A DNA stretch of 64,000 bases from Corydoras sp. C115 (taxonomy: Eukaryota; Chordata; Actinopteri; Siluriformes; Callichthyidae), in the NCBI GenBank assembly GCA_019802505.1, contig JAFMOC010000038.1, positions 1,124,001 to 1,188,000 of the forward strand, read 5' to 3'. The first letter of the stretch is position 1; each line of letters begins with the position of its first letter. A program made the position numbers and the translations under genes. The notes beneath the pieces are model-generated. The model searched no databases. It was not told the origin of the DNA and was given only the letters and a program-made list of their open reading frames with translations. Shown here piece by piece: positions 27,226 to 39,708 of this stretch.

Positions 27226-27590
27226 TAAAGATGGACTTTGTATTTTTACAATTACAGTGTAGGCCACTACAGCACATAATGTATTAGTCCTCTTTACTGA
27301 GGACTCCAATAGTAGCACCACAGAGCAGGTATTTGGTTGGTGCATTATTCCAATCCCAGGAGTCACCAAAGTGTTTAAAGGAAACATCAGCACTGCTCCA
27401 CTAAAACCCCACACATCACTACATCTCTGAACTACATCAGTGTCACTGCAGAAGTGACAATAAACAACACACCACTCAAATTATATCTGTTCTATGATGA
27501 TCCTGACCAATAGAGAACAGAGAACCAACATGTCAAAAGAACACAGATTTACTACAGTCTGTAATTGTAAAACTACAAAGTCCATCTATA
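27226..27590. mobile_element. MITE with 32-bp terminal inverted repeats
   Basis: Left end 27226-27257 and right end 27559-27590 are inverted copies with about 2 mismatches (core gatggactttgta and ttttacaattacag). The interior has no reading frame. A related sequence ends the window at 63850-64000. Non-autonomous DNA transposon. Confidence 0.75.
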
Positions 27591-30400
27591 TTTGAAGTGG
27601 AGGTAATAGACAATAAAGCAAGAAGGCGGTGTGTCTTTCTTGTACTGTGTACAGTGTACTGCTTTTCCCAAATGCAAAATAGGTGTACTGTGTAACATTG
27701 TTATGATGTTTTGAACAGAATAATGTGGTTGGTAATAGGGGCTTTTATTTTTAACAATAGCATACATTATTCAACAACTGATGAATAACCAAGTTATGTT
27801 ATTGTTATTTGTTTTTAATTAATTAAATCCAATAAATCTGTGTCCACACTACTAAAAGCACTGACTGACATCAATTTATTTGCATGAATGTGAAGTTTTT
27901 CACACATCAGCAAAACAGAGAGGCTGCAAAAATGTTCATGTTGCTTCTTCTGTAGTGATCTGTAAAATCCCACCAATCCATTTCATCTTAAAATAAATAC
28001 AGTTTATTAAGGGTCAAAAATATATTTGCATTGGATTGGGATTGTATTTATTATTGAGTATTTTATTTATTTTTTCCTCTTTTGTAAGTGTGTCTAATTT
28101 TAATCCTTTAATCACATGGCAGCTAGAAATCAGGCAGAATGAAGATGATCATGTGCTTTCTGTGATATGTGAAATACTTTTGCCATAGAATACTTTTTCA
28201 AAGCAACTTAATACAATCTTAATGATCTTTGCAAATACAGCACATATAATGTTGTACTTTTATGAACAACATTTCCATAAATAAATCCTTTCACATCAAA
28301 CACAAACATTCAGCTGAAAAAAATGGGTGTTTATTCAGCAATAAGCTTGATTTTATTTCATTTCATAAATAAACATACAACAGTTATATAAATATTTCTG
28401 CTGTAGGAATGTTTCAAAACACAAGTGTCTGATTTTTCAGTTCTGTGTTGCAAAGAAATGTTTTTTTCCTCATCCTTTTAATTGTCATGCGATTAGTTTT
28501 GTGAAATGCTGACAATCACCATGTTGTGTTTAATGTGATTAAGTTTCAATGTTTTTAAACTAATTTGCAACCCTTTTCTTTTCTTTGTTACTTTTCCATT
28601 GCTTATTTACATGACTTGATAGGTCTAAAAAGCTTAAGCCCCTCAAACATCAAACAAAAAAAAAAGACTGGCAGGCAAAACCACAAACATTTAGAAAGAC
28701 CACTTGAGAGGTCAACTTGAGGGGGCCAAAGTGTTAACAATTTAAAAACATGATTACGAATGTGGCTCTAAAGGCAATTACTCTAGCATATGTGGCATAC
28801 GCGCAAGAGGAAATATGCTTTTAATGCTTAATATGCTTATATAAAATTGTTTGGTGATTTTTAAAAATTGTGATTGTAATGAACTGCTGTCCTTGCAACA
28901 CCTGACTAATTGTAACACAACTTGATGTAAGTGCTCCCACCCCTTAATATGTAAACCAACAGATTATAAAACTTGTGATAAAATGCAACACTTTTCAAAG
29001 GAAGAGATGGGGGAGGGGGGGGATCAGACATTTAATGTAACTTCAATTCTTATGTTTTGCCTTTGATTCATTATCTCATCTATTTTGATTATCTTAGCTT
29101 AACCCTTAGCTAGGAATTAGGGGTACATTAAGTCTTCTATTTTGGATTCATTTATAAACATGGTAACATATTCAGCATCATATTACTATTATTATTATCA
29201 TTATTACTATTAATAAAATGTTTAACAAATAAAGGTTTTCAGTTTTGATTTAGTATACATATAAACAAAATATAATTTGAGTCCAATTATGCTAACAATG
29301 TGTTATCAAAGGGTTTTCCAACATGGTGTATAAGAAGGAATGGTACTTTATAAAAGTTTTACAGTATGACACATGTCATGTCACTGCTGACATGATTTAT
29401 GTACCACACAGAGAAGAAATCTCAGACTACAGAGAGTGATCAAATAGAGTGTAACTTAAAAAAAATACCCAGAGGGCTTTGACTTTGGTTGCTAGGCAGC
29501 GGTCTTAAAGTACATGTTTAGAAACAAACTAGCAAGTATGGCATAAAAATTAACCATTTCTATTTCATTACAATATATATTTGGATGCTCTCCTAATGTC
29601 ATTAGAAAGTTAATAATCAGGTAAAAATTCCCTGATTGTAATCATTTAACATCTGTTTGGTCTATGCTTTCCACACTTATTATATTATATTGACATCAGT
29701 AAACATATAAGTGTCCAATCTTTAACAATTTTTGGGGGCATTTTGCAAAACCATGGTATCCAATAAAAAAGTAACTTGATCGCTTTTATTATGTAACTTA
29801 GCTCATGTCAGGAATTAAATGAGGGTTGTAATGCAATTACAGAGTAATCCATTACCCTGCACGCCATTTCAAATGAAAGTAAATACAATAAGAGATGAAG
29901 GCATTTGTCTTCTGTTACAGGCAAATCAATCCTATGAGACTTCATGTGGACAGACAAGCCAACTCCTGGTCTGTCATTTTGGTAGATCTGCCTTAACTCA
30001 CAAAGGGAATAGGAAAATAGCTTATTTCCAGGTCTCAGATCGGGGTGGAGGAAATCAATGCCCTACGGATATTAGATTACATACAAAAGACCATTATAAA
30101 TGAGTCCTGGGTTTTTGCTGCATGTTCTGCAGGGCTGCTTTTACTCAAATCCAGTCAAATAATCATCTAGCAGCAGCTGTTTCATAATCATCACTCTGAC
30201 AACCCAGCAGACCTTTAATTGGTGAAAACGTACAAAAATAGGCTAAGATAGACACTCACTCTCTCAAGAGCCAGAATTAAAATGACAAACACAATGCCAT
30301 GACTAAACATGATGATGGCTCAAACCATATGTTTTCAGACTTGGGTAAAGCAATAACATTTTTATAAAGCAGTGATTTGAAGGACAAACCAAAAGTTCAC

Positions 30401-30600
30401 CTGCATGTAAAATTGTATCCCGGCCCATCCAGACAAGTCCCACCATGAAAACAGAGGGAGAAATTTGCAGATATTTCAAGGCAAGCATCTAAGTCCAGTT
30501 GACAATGATGTCCACTGTAGCCGCTGGAACAAATACAGGCATACTTGTCTACAAGGTCTACACAGTTGCCACCATTCAGACAAGGCTGAGACTTGCAGTC
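30401..30600 (-). CDS. eys: eys exon: one full EGF and most of a second
   Basis: 200 bp; enters in phase 0 after tttaag and leaves in phase 2 at TGCAG|gtgaac. It encodes DCKSQPCLNGGNCVDLVDK, then YACICSSGYSGHHC (a full EGF), then QLDLDACLEISANFSLC and FHGGTCLDGPGYNFTC. The second repeat has a long C1-C2 spacing (CLEISANFSLC) compared with the usual CxxxPC. CKSQPC fits the O-glucose consensus and CFHGGTC the O-fucose consensus; N-F-S and N-F-T are N-glycosylation sequons. The next exon starts A-TGT-CCA and completes R-C-P-A-G-F in frame. Confidence 0.9.
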
Positions 30601-33600
30601 CTTAAACAAACCAAAAACATTATTTTAAATAATAGTGTAGGTAAAAATCAATATGTGACAGTATATGTTAATAACAATTATTAATAAAAAAAATTAACTA
30701 TTAAGATAATACTATACATAAAAACTTACTCACAAATACTTACAAATGATACGCACATTTGCATATGCACATGATAACACAGTAATTTGGTTTGTAAAGA
30801 GTGTAATATCTATATTAACACAAAATGTATGTATTTCTACTTTATTCACACAAATGCTCACATTATTTCAAAACTTATAATGCTTTTGATTATTTTTTAA
30901 TTGTGGAATATGTTTGGACAAAATCTAACATATTGGAGAAAAAAGTTACACTATAATAAGTTTTAAACTTTTTAATGGGGAAGTTTATTATTATTTTTTT
31001 CCATTTGTATTTTTCTTCTAAATATGTTAAACCCAGGAAATAAACAGTGCAGAATGATTTTCCTGGTAGAAAATTAAATTCATTTATAATGTTCAGAGTC
31101 ACCATCACTCTGAAAATAGAGAAAACACTTTGGACAAGTAGCAAGTCTCTCAAACATACACTCAGAGCAATTATACACACAAGCACAATTTTGTTCCACG
31201 AGTTTAAATATTAACACAGACTGTTTCTGGACTAGAAAAATCTGTAGTTAGTTTCTGTAGAAAAATCTACAAAGACACTGGGAGAACATTTCTTTTGAAT
31301 AACACAAATGTACACACAATATATAATTTACTAGAGGATAAGCATAAGAATATATTATTTGCAATAATTTACACACAAAGCTACTTTGTGTGCACATTTC
31401 TACTTACCTTGAAAATAAAAGGGATTTAATGAAACATAGCTAATAAAGTATCTGTCCTCCAAAACACCAAACCTTAGAGTCAGTATTTAGCAACCCCCCC
31501 CCGGCAATATCTTGCAAATAAGCATGCAAATGCTTTTTGTATCCAGCAAAGATCCTTCCAGCTATGTTTTAATCCTATTCTATTATTTTATTGAGCCTTT
31601 GATTTAACCAGGCAAGTTATTAAAAACAAATTCATATTTACAGTGGCAGCCTGACAAGTGCAAAATACATCTGACTGGAAATAAAAGGGAAGAAGTAAGG
31701 GCAGGAAAATAAAAGTAAGACATAGTCTGTTTACATTTAATAATACTAATCTATAGGGACTTTTTTCAAATCACACATTTTATGGTTTGTATTATTTCAG
31801 CTCTTTAAATGTTTAACAGAAATTAGTATGTTTATCTATGTTCACCCTCATCATCCAGATTTATATACTATTTACAAACACCAAGAAATGGCTCAATGGA
31901 CTTTATTTTAGCAATCTTTAATGAGCCATCAACAGTGCACTCCACAACTTGATTTAGGATGCGTCGGTGTATCTTTGATATTGTAGCGGCGTGATTCATG
32001 GGTGTGTTTTGGGCCTCCTAATTAACCAATTAGTGTCACTTGTCATTTGCTTTAAGAGCTTGGTGCAGTCTGACTTTTTTAATGGCGTTAAAGAAATGTT
32101 CTTTTTTAAATTAACATTTAAACCATCTTCAGAAAATGAAAATCAAGACCAGGCCAAGTGGCTTTTCAGGTGTCAATATCACTGTTCAATCAGAGTAAAA
32201 ATCTTCAGGGGGTGGTTGAAATTCTTGGGTGTTAAATTTCAGATGTTACATTTATGAGACTGAAGATACAATCCAAATCTGTGTGTGCCTTTACTCTAAA
32301 ATGAGCTGAGGAAAAAAAAAAGACAGAACCTTTGAATTATAGCCTGAAGCTAAAAAAGGCTACAAAGGACTTGTCTGCTCATCACTGCAGACAAATTGCT
32401 TACAAATGGGAACAAAAATTCACCACTGTTGCAATGCATATTTAAATTGACATAGTTCATCAGCACAATGTGTAGTACATGAAAATAAAGAACACTGAAC
32501 TGCTTTTAATAAAATGTAATATAAATAAATATTTGAAATCAGCAATATTTTTTTCAGTAAAGTATGACGAAGGTAAAACACTTTAAATCTTTCATTTTAA
32601 CTGTTAAATAATAATAATAATAATAATAAACAAATTAATAAATGTACAAATGATAGACTGAATGTTTTCATTACATTTTCAGAACATGTCCTAACTTTTT
32701 TTGCAGTTTGTAATTTTATGAAAAAATGTTTAAAAGAAGCTGGATAATGCAACAAGCTAAAACTGAAGTAAATTCATAAAGAAACCATGAAATATGTAAA
32801 TCTTTTTAAACAAACAAGAAAAGCCATTACTGCTGCTATTATTACTGTTAAATAAATTTCTTATACATTACATTCATTTTCCAGGATATGCTGATGAATT
32901 ACAGGAAGATAACAACTTTATGAGTGATTATTGCAACAATCCAAGCTACTGCAATAAGTTCACAACCTCTACTTACAGCTTCACCTAGAAAGATTATGTA
33001 TTTTCTCAGAATTATTAATTGACACTGAAAAATATTGAACAACTGCATCACAATTATAAAACAAACAATGGACGAAATCCGTCTAAAAGAACAGTTTAGT
33101 AACAAAGACATCAATTACGTACTTAATTGCAAGCTTGCTGCCTTCATGTACTGTAAACTAAATGATAGGTTTTAACAGATGTCACACAACACAGCAATGA
33201 CAGTAATTACTTGTATCGGCAGTATTATACATGGAAGACCTAAGTTATGGCTAAATGACATCTCATTTCAAAAAGGCTAAAACAAATCCTGCATTCACTT
33301 CTTCTTTAGAAACTTTAGTAAGTTGTTCCTTAGTCGATAGACATCTTTTTTTCCTCAAATAAAGGAACCCTATAACTTGCTGAACCACTGCCCTTAAGCA
33401 ATTTCAAGATTGTGATGTCATTTGGTGGGGGAAAAAGCCATAAAGGGAAGTGTGAGGCTGAAATCGTTAAGGATCATGATTATCTTTTCAGGGGGCTTTG
33501 GATGGAGTTTGCTCAGATGGACTGACCTGTGGCAACAGCAATTGGAAAATTGGAATCAATAGAGGTGACCTGTTTGATGCTTATGTTGTATGGTAAGAAA

Positions 33601-33806
33601 TGACATTTTACTGACTGCCCAGTGCTACCAGTGATGTTGGATTTATTTGATGTTAATACAATTCTGTATTCATCAGAGTAATTTAAGTCATCAGAAGTTT
33701 GAAAACATTTCTCACAACTAGAGAAGTTCAACATTAGCAGAATGACAGTAATAAAACATGCTGCAAAACATTCTTTGAAAACTAAATTACCAGAGAATAT
33801 GCTTAC
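30601..33806. other. 3.2-kb intron between EGF exons
   Basis: Contains a short (AAT)n run near 32607-32630 and otherwise nothing I recognise on either strand. Confidence 0.7.
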
Positions 33807-33885
33807 ATCAACGTTAGTCTCGCATCTGGGACCGCTCCATCCACTTTTGCATTGACAGATATACATGTCGATCCCATCTGAGCAG
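33807..33885 (-). CDS. eys: eys exon: short EGF-end exon
   Basis: 79 bp, the smallest exon found. It enters in phase 2 after gccag and leaves in phase 0 at GAT|gtaagc. It reads SCSDGIDMYICQCKSGW and SGPRCETNVD, supplying C3 to C6 of the EGF opened by CASNPCIHG in the exon 480 bp upstream. The terminal N-V-D joins the D-C of the next exon to give N-V-D-D-C, a calcium-binding EGF start. A longer open frame reading through into the intron is not coding. Confidence 0.88.
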
Positions 33886-34365
33886 CTGGCATGAGAAAAG
33901 GGTTAGTTAATGCTCTCTGACAACTGCAAACTCCATCTTTATAAGCAATGATTTATGAGAAGCGATTGTGCACACAGACATGGCTACAGCTCAACAATAC
34001 CAGCATACATTCAAATTTTACTTTTAAAAAGGCGTGATGTTAAATTCACGAGTCCACATTAAATTCACCTTACATTTACCTCCAGATAACAGATATAAAA
34101 AATTTTTTTTTTTTTCTAGTCAGTACTTAAACACACAAAATTAAACTAACCAGATGTTCCATGTTGACTTTTAGGATTTATACACACAATTATCACCATT
34201 GTTTGCTTTCAGAAATTGTAGTCATCTTCATATATAGTATTATATATGTTTTACCATACCATATTGAAGCCATCAGCATGCCCATATAGTACTTGGTTTG
34301 TGGCATGCATGTAATTCATGTATATACTAAACATACTGCACAGACCGAAGAAGGTTCTTACATAC
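33886..34365. other. Short intron between EGF exons
   Basis: 480 bp with a poly-T run near 34106-34118. Nothing else seen. Confidence 0.75.
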
Positions 34366-34537
34366 CTGCCATGAATACAAGGGTTTGAAGCACAGTCATC
34401 AATGTTGATGGAGCAGTTAAAGCCTGTGAACCCACTGGCACAAAGGCAATAATAGCCACTGGTGCCACTGACGCACTTCCCTCCATTTTGACATGGGTCT
34501 GGGGCACAGTAGTCAATTTTCAGCTCACAATTTGTAC
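34366..34537 (-). CDS. eys: eys exon: EGF end, full EGF, EGF start
   Basis: 172 bp; enters in phase 1 (acceptor gaaag) and leaves in phase 2 at GGCAG|gtatgt. It reads TNCELKIDYCAPDPCQNGG, then KCVSGTSGYYCLCASGF and TGFNCSINIDDCASNPCIHG. The first T-N-C closes the EGF begun in 50288-50547, the middle is a complete EGF, and the end opens another with the calcium-binding start N-I-D-D-C and an O-glucose consensus CASNPC. It is separated from its upstream exon by 15.7 kb. The final AG plus C of the next exon gives Ser. Confidence 0.9.
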
Positions 34538-36547
34538 CTTTCAGAAAAAGAAAAATTTGTATTAAGTTTGTAAATAATTAAGTAAATAATAAATGTAAAG
34601 TTATCTCATATCTCATATTTTAGACTTGTTTATTAGGAAGTGAGTCGTACATCACAAAATCATTGCTAAACAAAATAAAGATATATATTTTTATTTATTT
34701 TTTTCCTCTAATAAAATGTACATTTTAAAATCCTTTTAAACCGAACAAATAAGTTAACAAAAACGTCTATGTGACACAACTTATAAAAAGTTTTTTTGAC
34801 ATGAAAACTGTGTGACAATGCATTGTATGAACACACATAATTAATACAATAATAAAACTATAAAATATCTCATGTGCATGTATGTAATGTCTTAGATAGT
34901 TTTTCAGGTAATGCAGGTTTGTACTGTGCTGCTAAATGATAAATTATAATCTTTAAATCAATGTACATAAGGACGAGATAATTGTAACATCAAAATAATT
35001 ACATTCAGGTGAATGATTTAGTACCACTGCTACCACAGTTGTAAAAATCAATCACATAACTTTGTACTGTGGACAATTTTATGCTTTAACCTTGTGAGAA
35101 CAGTTTAGGCAAGCCATACCCTCTTATCTAACATTAGTAACTGACATTAGAAATCTTTTTCTTGATCACTAGATTTCAGATTCACCCAGGCACACTCCAT
35201 ATTTTTTCAGTTTACTTCAAAGTTTAAACTTTACAGTACACCAAATACACTTTGTGAAAACAAAGTACTATAAAATATGTTATTTGTCATCTAAATCAGG
35301 TCATTTAACATCACAGAACTATCATTTCCATATATTATTTGAATTTTCCAGAATGTGGCGCTCGATGCACTTTATCAAATTAAGTAAGTGTTGCTTATTT
35401 TTGCTTTAGAACTTACTCTGAATGTTCTAATAAAGAAAAACACACTGTTAAGTAACAGTCCTGAAAGTGGATACGGCTTATTAATGAGACAGGTCAAGAG
35501 AGAACAGTCAGTCTGGTTCGTGCTATAGGAAAGGCTACATTAATTCTGATAACCTCTCTGTACAGTTGTAGTGAGCAGAGAAGCTAAGCAGCGAAACATT
35601 TAAGGACACACATCCAGTCTTGATGTTATTTTAAAAGAAAAATCTTTTATGTCCTAGCTAATATTAGTATTGTTATTGATTGTTTTTTTTTTTTTTTATC
35701 TCTTTATACAATGTACACATAGTAAACGGATGTATCAACATGTCATATCGACAAAAGAAATAGGGACATATTTTAAGGGACAATCAAAATGACCCTAAAC
35801 AAATTGGAATTTAAAAAATATACTTGTTAAAAGTCTTTGCTATTGAAACTAAAATGAACTACTGTCCCTCTTTTATAGTGAACACATTGCTCCTTTTGAA
35901 CAGTTGCAACGGCATTGCATGTCTTATTAGGACAGATATTTCCTATGAATTTTATTTAGGTGAACCAATCCACAATATATCCTTTGGCCTAGCACTCAGG
36001 GGACACATCTCTTTCCTCAGATGAGCCGAGAGCAGAGGAAAAAGTAATGACTTGTACAAGGCTGAGCGGGTGCCTAATAATAAAAGCCGCTTCTTGGGGA
36101 ATTGGGGCTTGTGTGTCAGGTTGAGATGTCTCCAGAGTGCCTATACCACTGAGATTTTTTTGGGTATTGTTGTTTCTCTCATCTCCACCTGGAAAAGGAT
36201 AAATTGATGAAACGATGGAAAAGACAAATGAAATTAATCTTCAGCTTCCACTGACGGAGATCAAGATTTGGTGATCTTAACTATAAAAAGTGCGCACATC
36301 ACTTTGAGGTTGAGATTTAATAAAGGCATAACCTTAGAAGATTCTGAGAAATATATTTTAAAACAAGAATGCAACTGAACAAAAATAACTAGCTACATCT
36401 AGTAAATAACTAGTCAAGTTGCTAAAATATTAAAATATTAAATGCTGGATTAGATCATGGGTAAGTCATTAAACAGAATTTCATTTTAAAATCAGTGGTC
36501 CTTTAGGTTGGTGACTCTTATCGAATGTTAACATTGACATGTAAAGT

Positions 36548-36583
36548 AAAAAAAAATAAAAATAAAAATAAAAATAAAAATAA

Positions 36584-36671
<88 letters not shown>
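36548..36671. repeat. (AAAAT)n then (TA)n
   Basis: Five or six AAAAT units followed by about 42 TA units. Confidence 0.95.
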
Positions 36672-36673
<2 letters not shown>

Positions 36674-37899
36674 AGACATTTATGGTTTTCTGTTCATAAG
36701 ACAAAGCATGTTGGAAACCTGGGGGGAAAAAAAGTACAGTCTAGAGTCTAGGGTGGAAGTACAGTCCTTACATTGCTGGGGCAAACAAAGTTCTTTTCTG
36801 TCTAAAATCTGAATGTCCTCCCCCTGTCTGAGCAGATGACTCTAGTGACTTGGTTTCGTTCAACATTTAAAAAAAAATGCCAATACTTAAGATACTTAAA
36901 AAGTCCCATAATGACTTTGTTTGTAATTGGTCATATCAGGAATTGACCATGGATCCTGTCTATTAGTTTTTATCTTGATTTCCATATTGGGTTAAATCAA
37001 AATGTCGTATTGGATAGAGATGAAAACTCTCCAGAGCCTTGTTCAATTACCCAAGAGTATCAGTTGGGAAGAGAAACACGAGCTACTAAGCTTCACATAG
37101 TTAGATAAAATAAATAAATATATAAATGTAATGCTATGAAATGCAGAGATTCAAGTTTCAGCAAAAACTGCTAAGAAAAACTGCAATAGACCAGATTTGC
37201 AGGAATCAGGGTACACAAAAAAACACACACAGACTCAAAGCTCTAACATTTACATTAACAACAACTGTATACACTTGACCTGATAGTAAATCCCATGGAC
37301 CTGGCCATCTTGGAGAGGATGGGTTAAAGATGGACTGTGAGGAGCAGCTGTCATCTGGGAGTCTTTTCACAATGCAAGGCAAAGCAAAGACAAACCATTT
37401 AGAACTTAAATTGGCCGAGGGACTTCTCAGCCCATCTGTCCAATGGAGCAGCAAGAAGCCCCATGGTACCTATTAAGCCTTATGAGGAGAAACATCAACA
37501 GAAAGAAGCCTATCCACAGCAATGATATTTTCTTGCCGTAGTCTGTGCTCATGCCTTTAGTTCAGCTTTAAGAGCAACTTTATATTTGTGTTGATGAAAG
37601 AAAGGCCTTTTTTTTTACCACGAGCCAGGCAGAGAGAAGACTTAAACATCTCCTTCTTGTCTGGATTGTTTTAAATTAGCAGTTTGTCCTTCCCATTCTC
37701 TTCTCTGTTTTAAAAGCTAATGACATGAAGACAGAATTCAGGGAGCATCATCAGCATCCTACTCTGTATGTATTTCAGAGGAGCCTTTACTATTTACCAC
37801 ATTTTGCAATGGAACAAAGGTTTTACAAGAGCTGGAAACATAGTGTAGACAAGAGAATCTTGGTCTAAAACAAGTTCAAAGAAACATATAGAAACATGG

Positions 37900-38050
37900 G
37901 TTGGTATTTTGTCCATTTTATTAGGGTCAAAAAGGTGTCAATACTCAAAAAGTGAAAGGCAAGGAAACACCCTGTACAGTTCACCAGTCTATCGCAGACC
38001 AGACATACAGAGAAAGACATTACAAACTAGGGGTTATTTAGCATTGTATC
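37900..38050 (+). repeat. SINE-like tail remnant
   Basis: Contains attagggtcaaaaagg, aggcaaggaaacaccctgta and caccagtctatcgcagacc, homologous to the tail type at 16385. Degenerate. Confidence 0.5.
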
Positions 38051-38082
38051 AGGAGGGTGTAATAGAGGAGAGCATATGAAAT

Positions 38083-38685
38083 TCAGGAAACCAAATTAGA
38101 TAAATGGAAATACTTTCTGCCTTTATGTGTGATTACTTTTCTGTCCCCTATGTGTGCAGTGAGGATAAGTGATAAGGTGTCGGAGCGTCTGTGTGGGAGG
38201 CAGATGACCATGTTGCATCTATGTGTCTTGTTTAGGAAATATTGAGAAGCGAGACTGAAAGAGTGATATAAAGGCAACTGCAGAGCAAGAGACTGCAGCA
38301 TAAGAAAAGTAATGTCAGTGGTGATTTCTTTTTCTGCAGTTCCACATGTCAACCTAATGATGAACTTCACATCCAGTAAAGTCATGTTTTGGGTCTGGCA
38401 AAACCTGTTTCCACTCTTTTTTGTATCCTGGCATTTGATACTTGTTGCTGAATCCCAGGACAGGAAGTTACAGTACATGGCCTGACAAAGACACCAACAG
38501 GTATATAAAGCATGTTCTTTGGCATGGATGCACAGCCCTGGACCACACTCTCTGCATACCTTGGTTATAGGAACCAAAAAGTTGAAGCTAGACTGGATCA
38601 AGTGGATGGTGCACAAGTGCCCACACTGAAATGAAGAGGCTATGGTGCTAGGTTTTTTGGAGATGGAGGGGCAAACCAAAGCCAT
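38083..38685 (-). other. Unexplained 200-codon open reading frame
   Basis: A Met-to-stop frame of 200 codons inside the large intron, in the gene's own orientation. It has many cysteines (for example VCRECGPGLC, TCWCLCQAMYC) but no EGF spacing, no signal peptide that I can recognise and no similarity I know. The start context is poor (T at -3). An AATAAA lies about 165 bp downstream near 37917. It could be chance in a locally GC-richer stretch, a transposon fragment or a lineage-specific gene. Confidence 0.25.
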
Positions 38686-39476
38686 CTATCCTTGTTGATG
38701 AACAACGCTGACATGCATGCTGGTGTCTCAGCTAGTCCTTTTTGATGTGCTCTTAGTCCCAGGTTTCAACACCAATTATCATGCAAGGAGTGGAGTTTAT
38801 TAAACATAAAATTCATCATTGGGCTGGCGTGAAGAAGTGCAAACAGAAAAATCATCATTGACATGACTTTTCACATATGACTTCCACATGTAAACAGAAA
38901 AGACCAGAACCTAGGTATGAATCAAATCCAGGACCTTCTGGCATTTAAATGCATTTAGAAACCAAATTATGGTGAAGGTGAATGTAATATTTTCATTTAG
39001 AATAAAAAATAGTCACGATAACTTCATAAAAAACCGCTAAGAAATCCTCATGCTTTGCATAGTGTAGATGCTTAAAACCAACAGGTCGTTATCAAAGGGA
39101 CCACATTCACTTGTGTAATGCCATTCACACGGCCAGTCTAGTGAAGAGAGGAGGAGCTGCATTGCACAGTCATTATTTTCACCCTGCAACAATGGCTTTA
39201 GATCAATGGCTCTCTGCTGACTTCATACACTCGCAGTTCCTTTTAGTGGCCTGTGACAGACAGGTACTTTTTATATCCCTACATTCAAGTTGCCGCTGTA
39301 TCACACTCAGTCTACCTCAAGGAAATGACAGCCATTCAGGCATGTCATTTCTAGCACTAAAGTGAGTAGGCAACAGATGATGGCTATAAACCAAAAAGAT
39401 GAAAAAAGGGGGGTATATTCAATTACCTCTTCACCTCAAATCAAATCTTATATATATAGACAAAATGTGACAAGAA

Positions 39477-39585
<109 letters not shown>

Positions 39586-39599
39586 AAATACAAAAAATT

Positions 39600-39708
39600 G
39601 CATTTGGTCCTGTCCACTAACCACTGACCCCATCCACACAATGGAGCTGGTTTTAGTATGGGCTGGAGCCATACTTTGTGTCAATTTCGCAGTGAGTTCC
39701 CTCAAACC
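39600..39708 (-). pseudogene. Decayed eys EGF exon (pseudo-exon)
   Basis: After a preserved acceptor (ctgtcag ending at 39709) the sequence reads G-FEGTHCEIDTKYGSSPY, then a TAA stop at 39653-39655, then NQLHCVDGVSG, a TAG, and WTG. Joined to the upstream exon (CLCSTG) it gives an EGF end with the usual eight residues between C5 and C6. The next repeat aligns as DTK-C-GSSP-C-x-NQLH-C if the Y codons TAT (39671-39673) and TAC (39656-39658) were once TGT and TGC, which are G-to-A changes. The stop would fit CAA or GAA. The last part of the repeat (C4 onward) and a donor cannot be found; the sequence runs into a (TA)n tract ending at 39579. Entry phase matches the upstream donor and the expected exit phase matches the downstream exon, so loss is frame-neutral. 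An alternative is chance similarity, which I consider unlikely given phase, spacing and acceptor. Confidence 0.75.

Larger units (their letters stand above)
24646..30400. other. 5.8-kb intron between EGF exons
   Basis: It contains an old SINE (25283-25620) and a MITE (27226-27590). Otherwise it is AT-rich sequence in which I recognise nothing. No exon is missing: the EGF frame is continuous across the intron. Confidence 0.75.
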
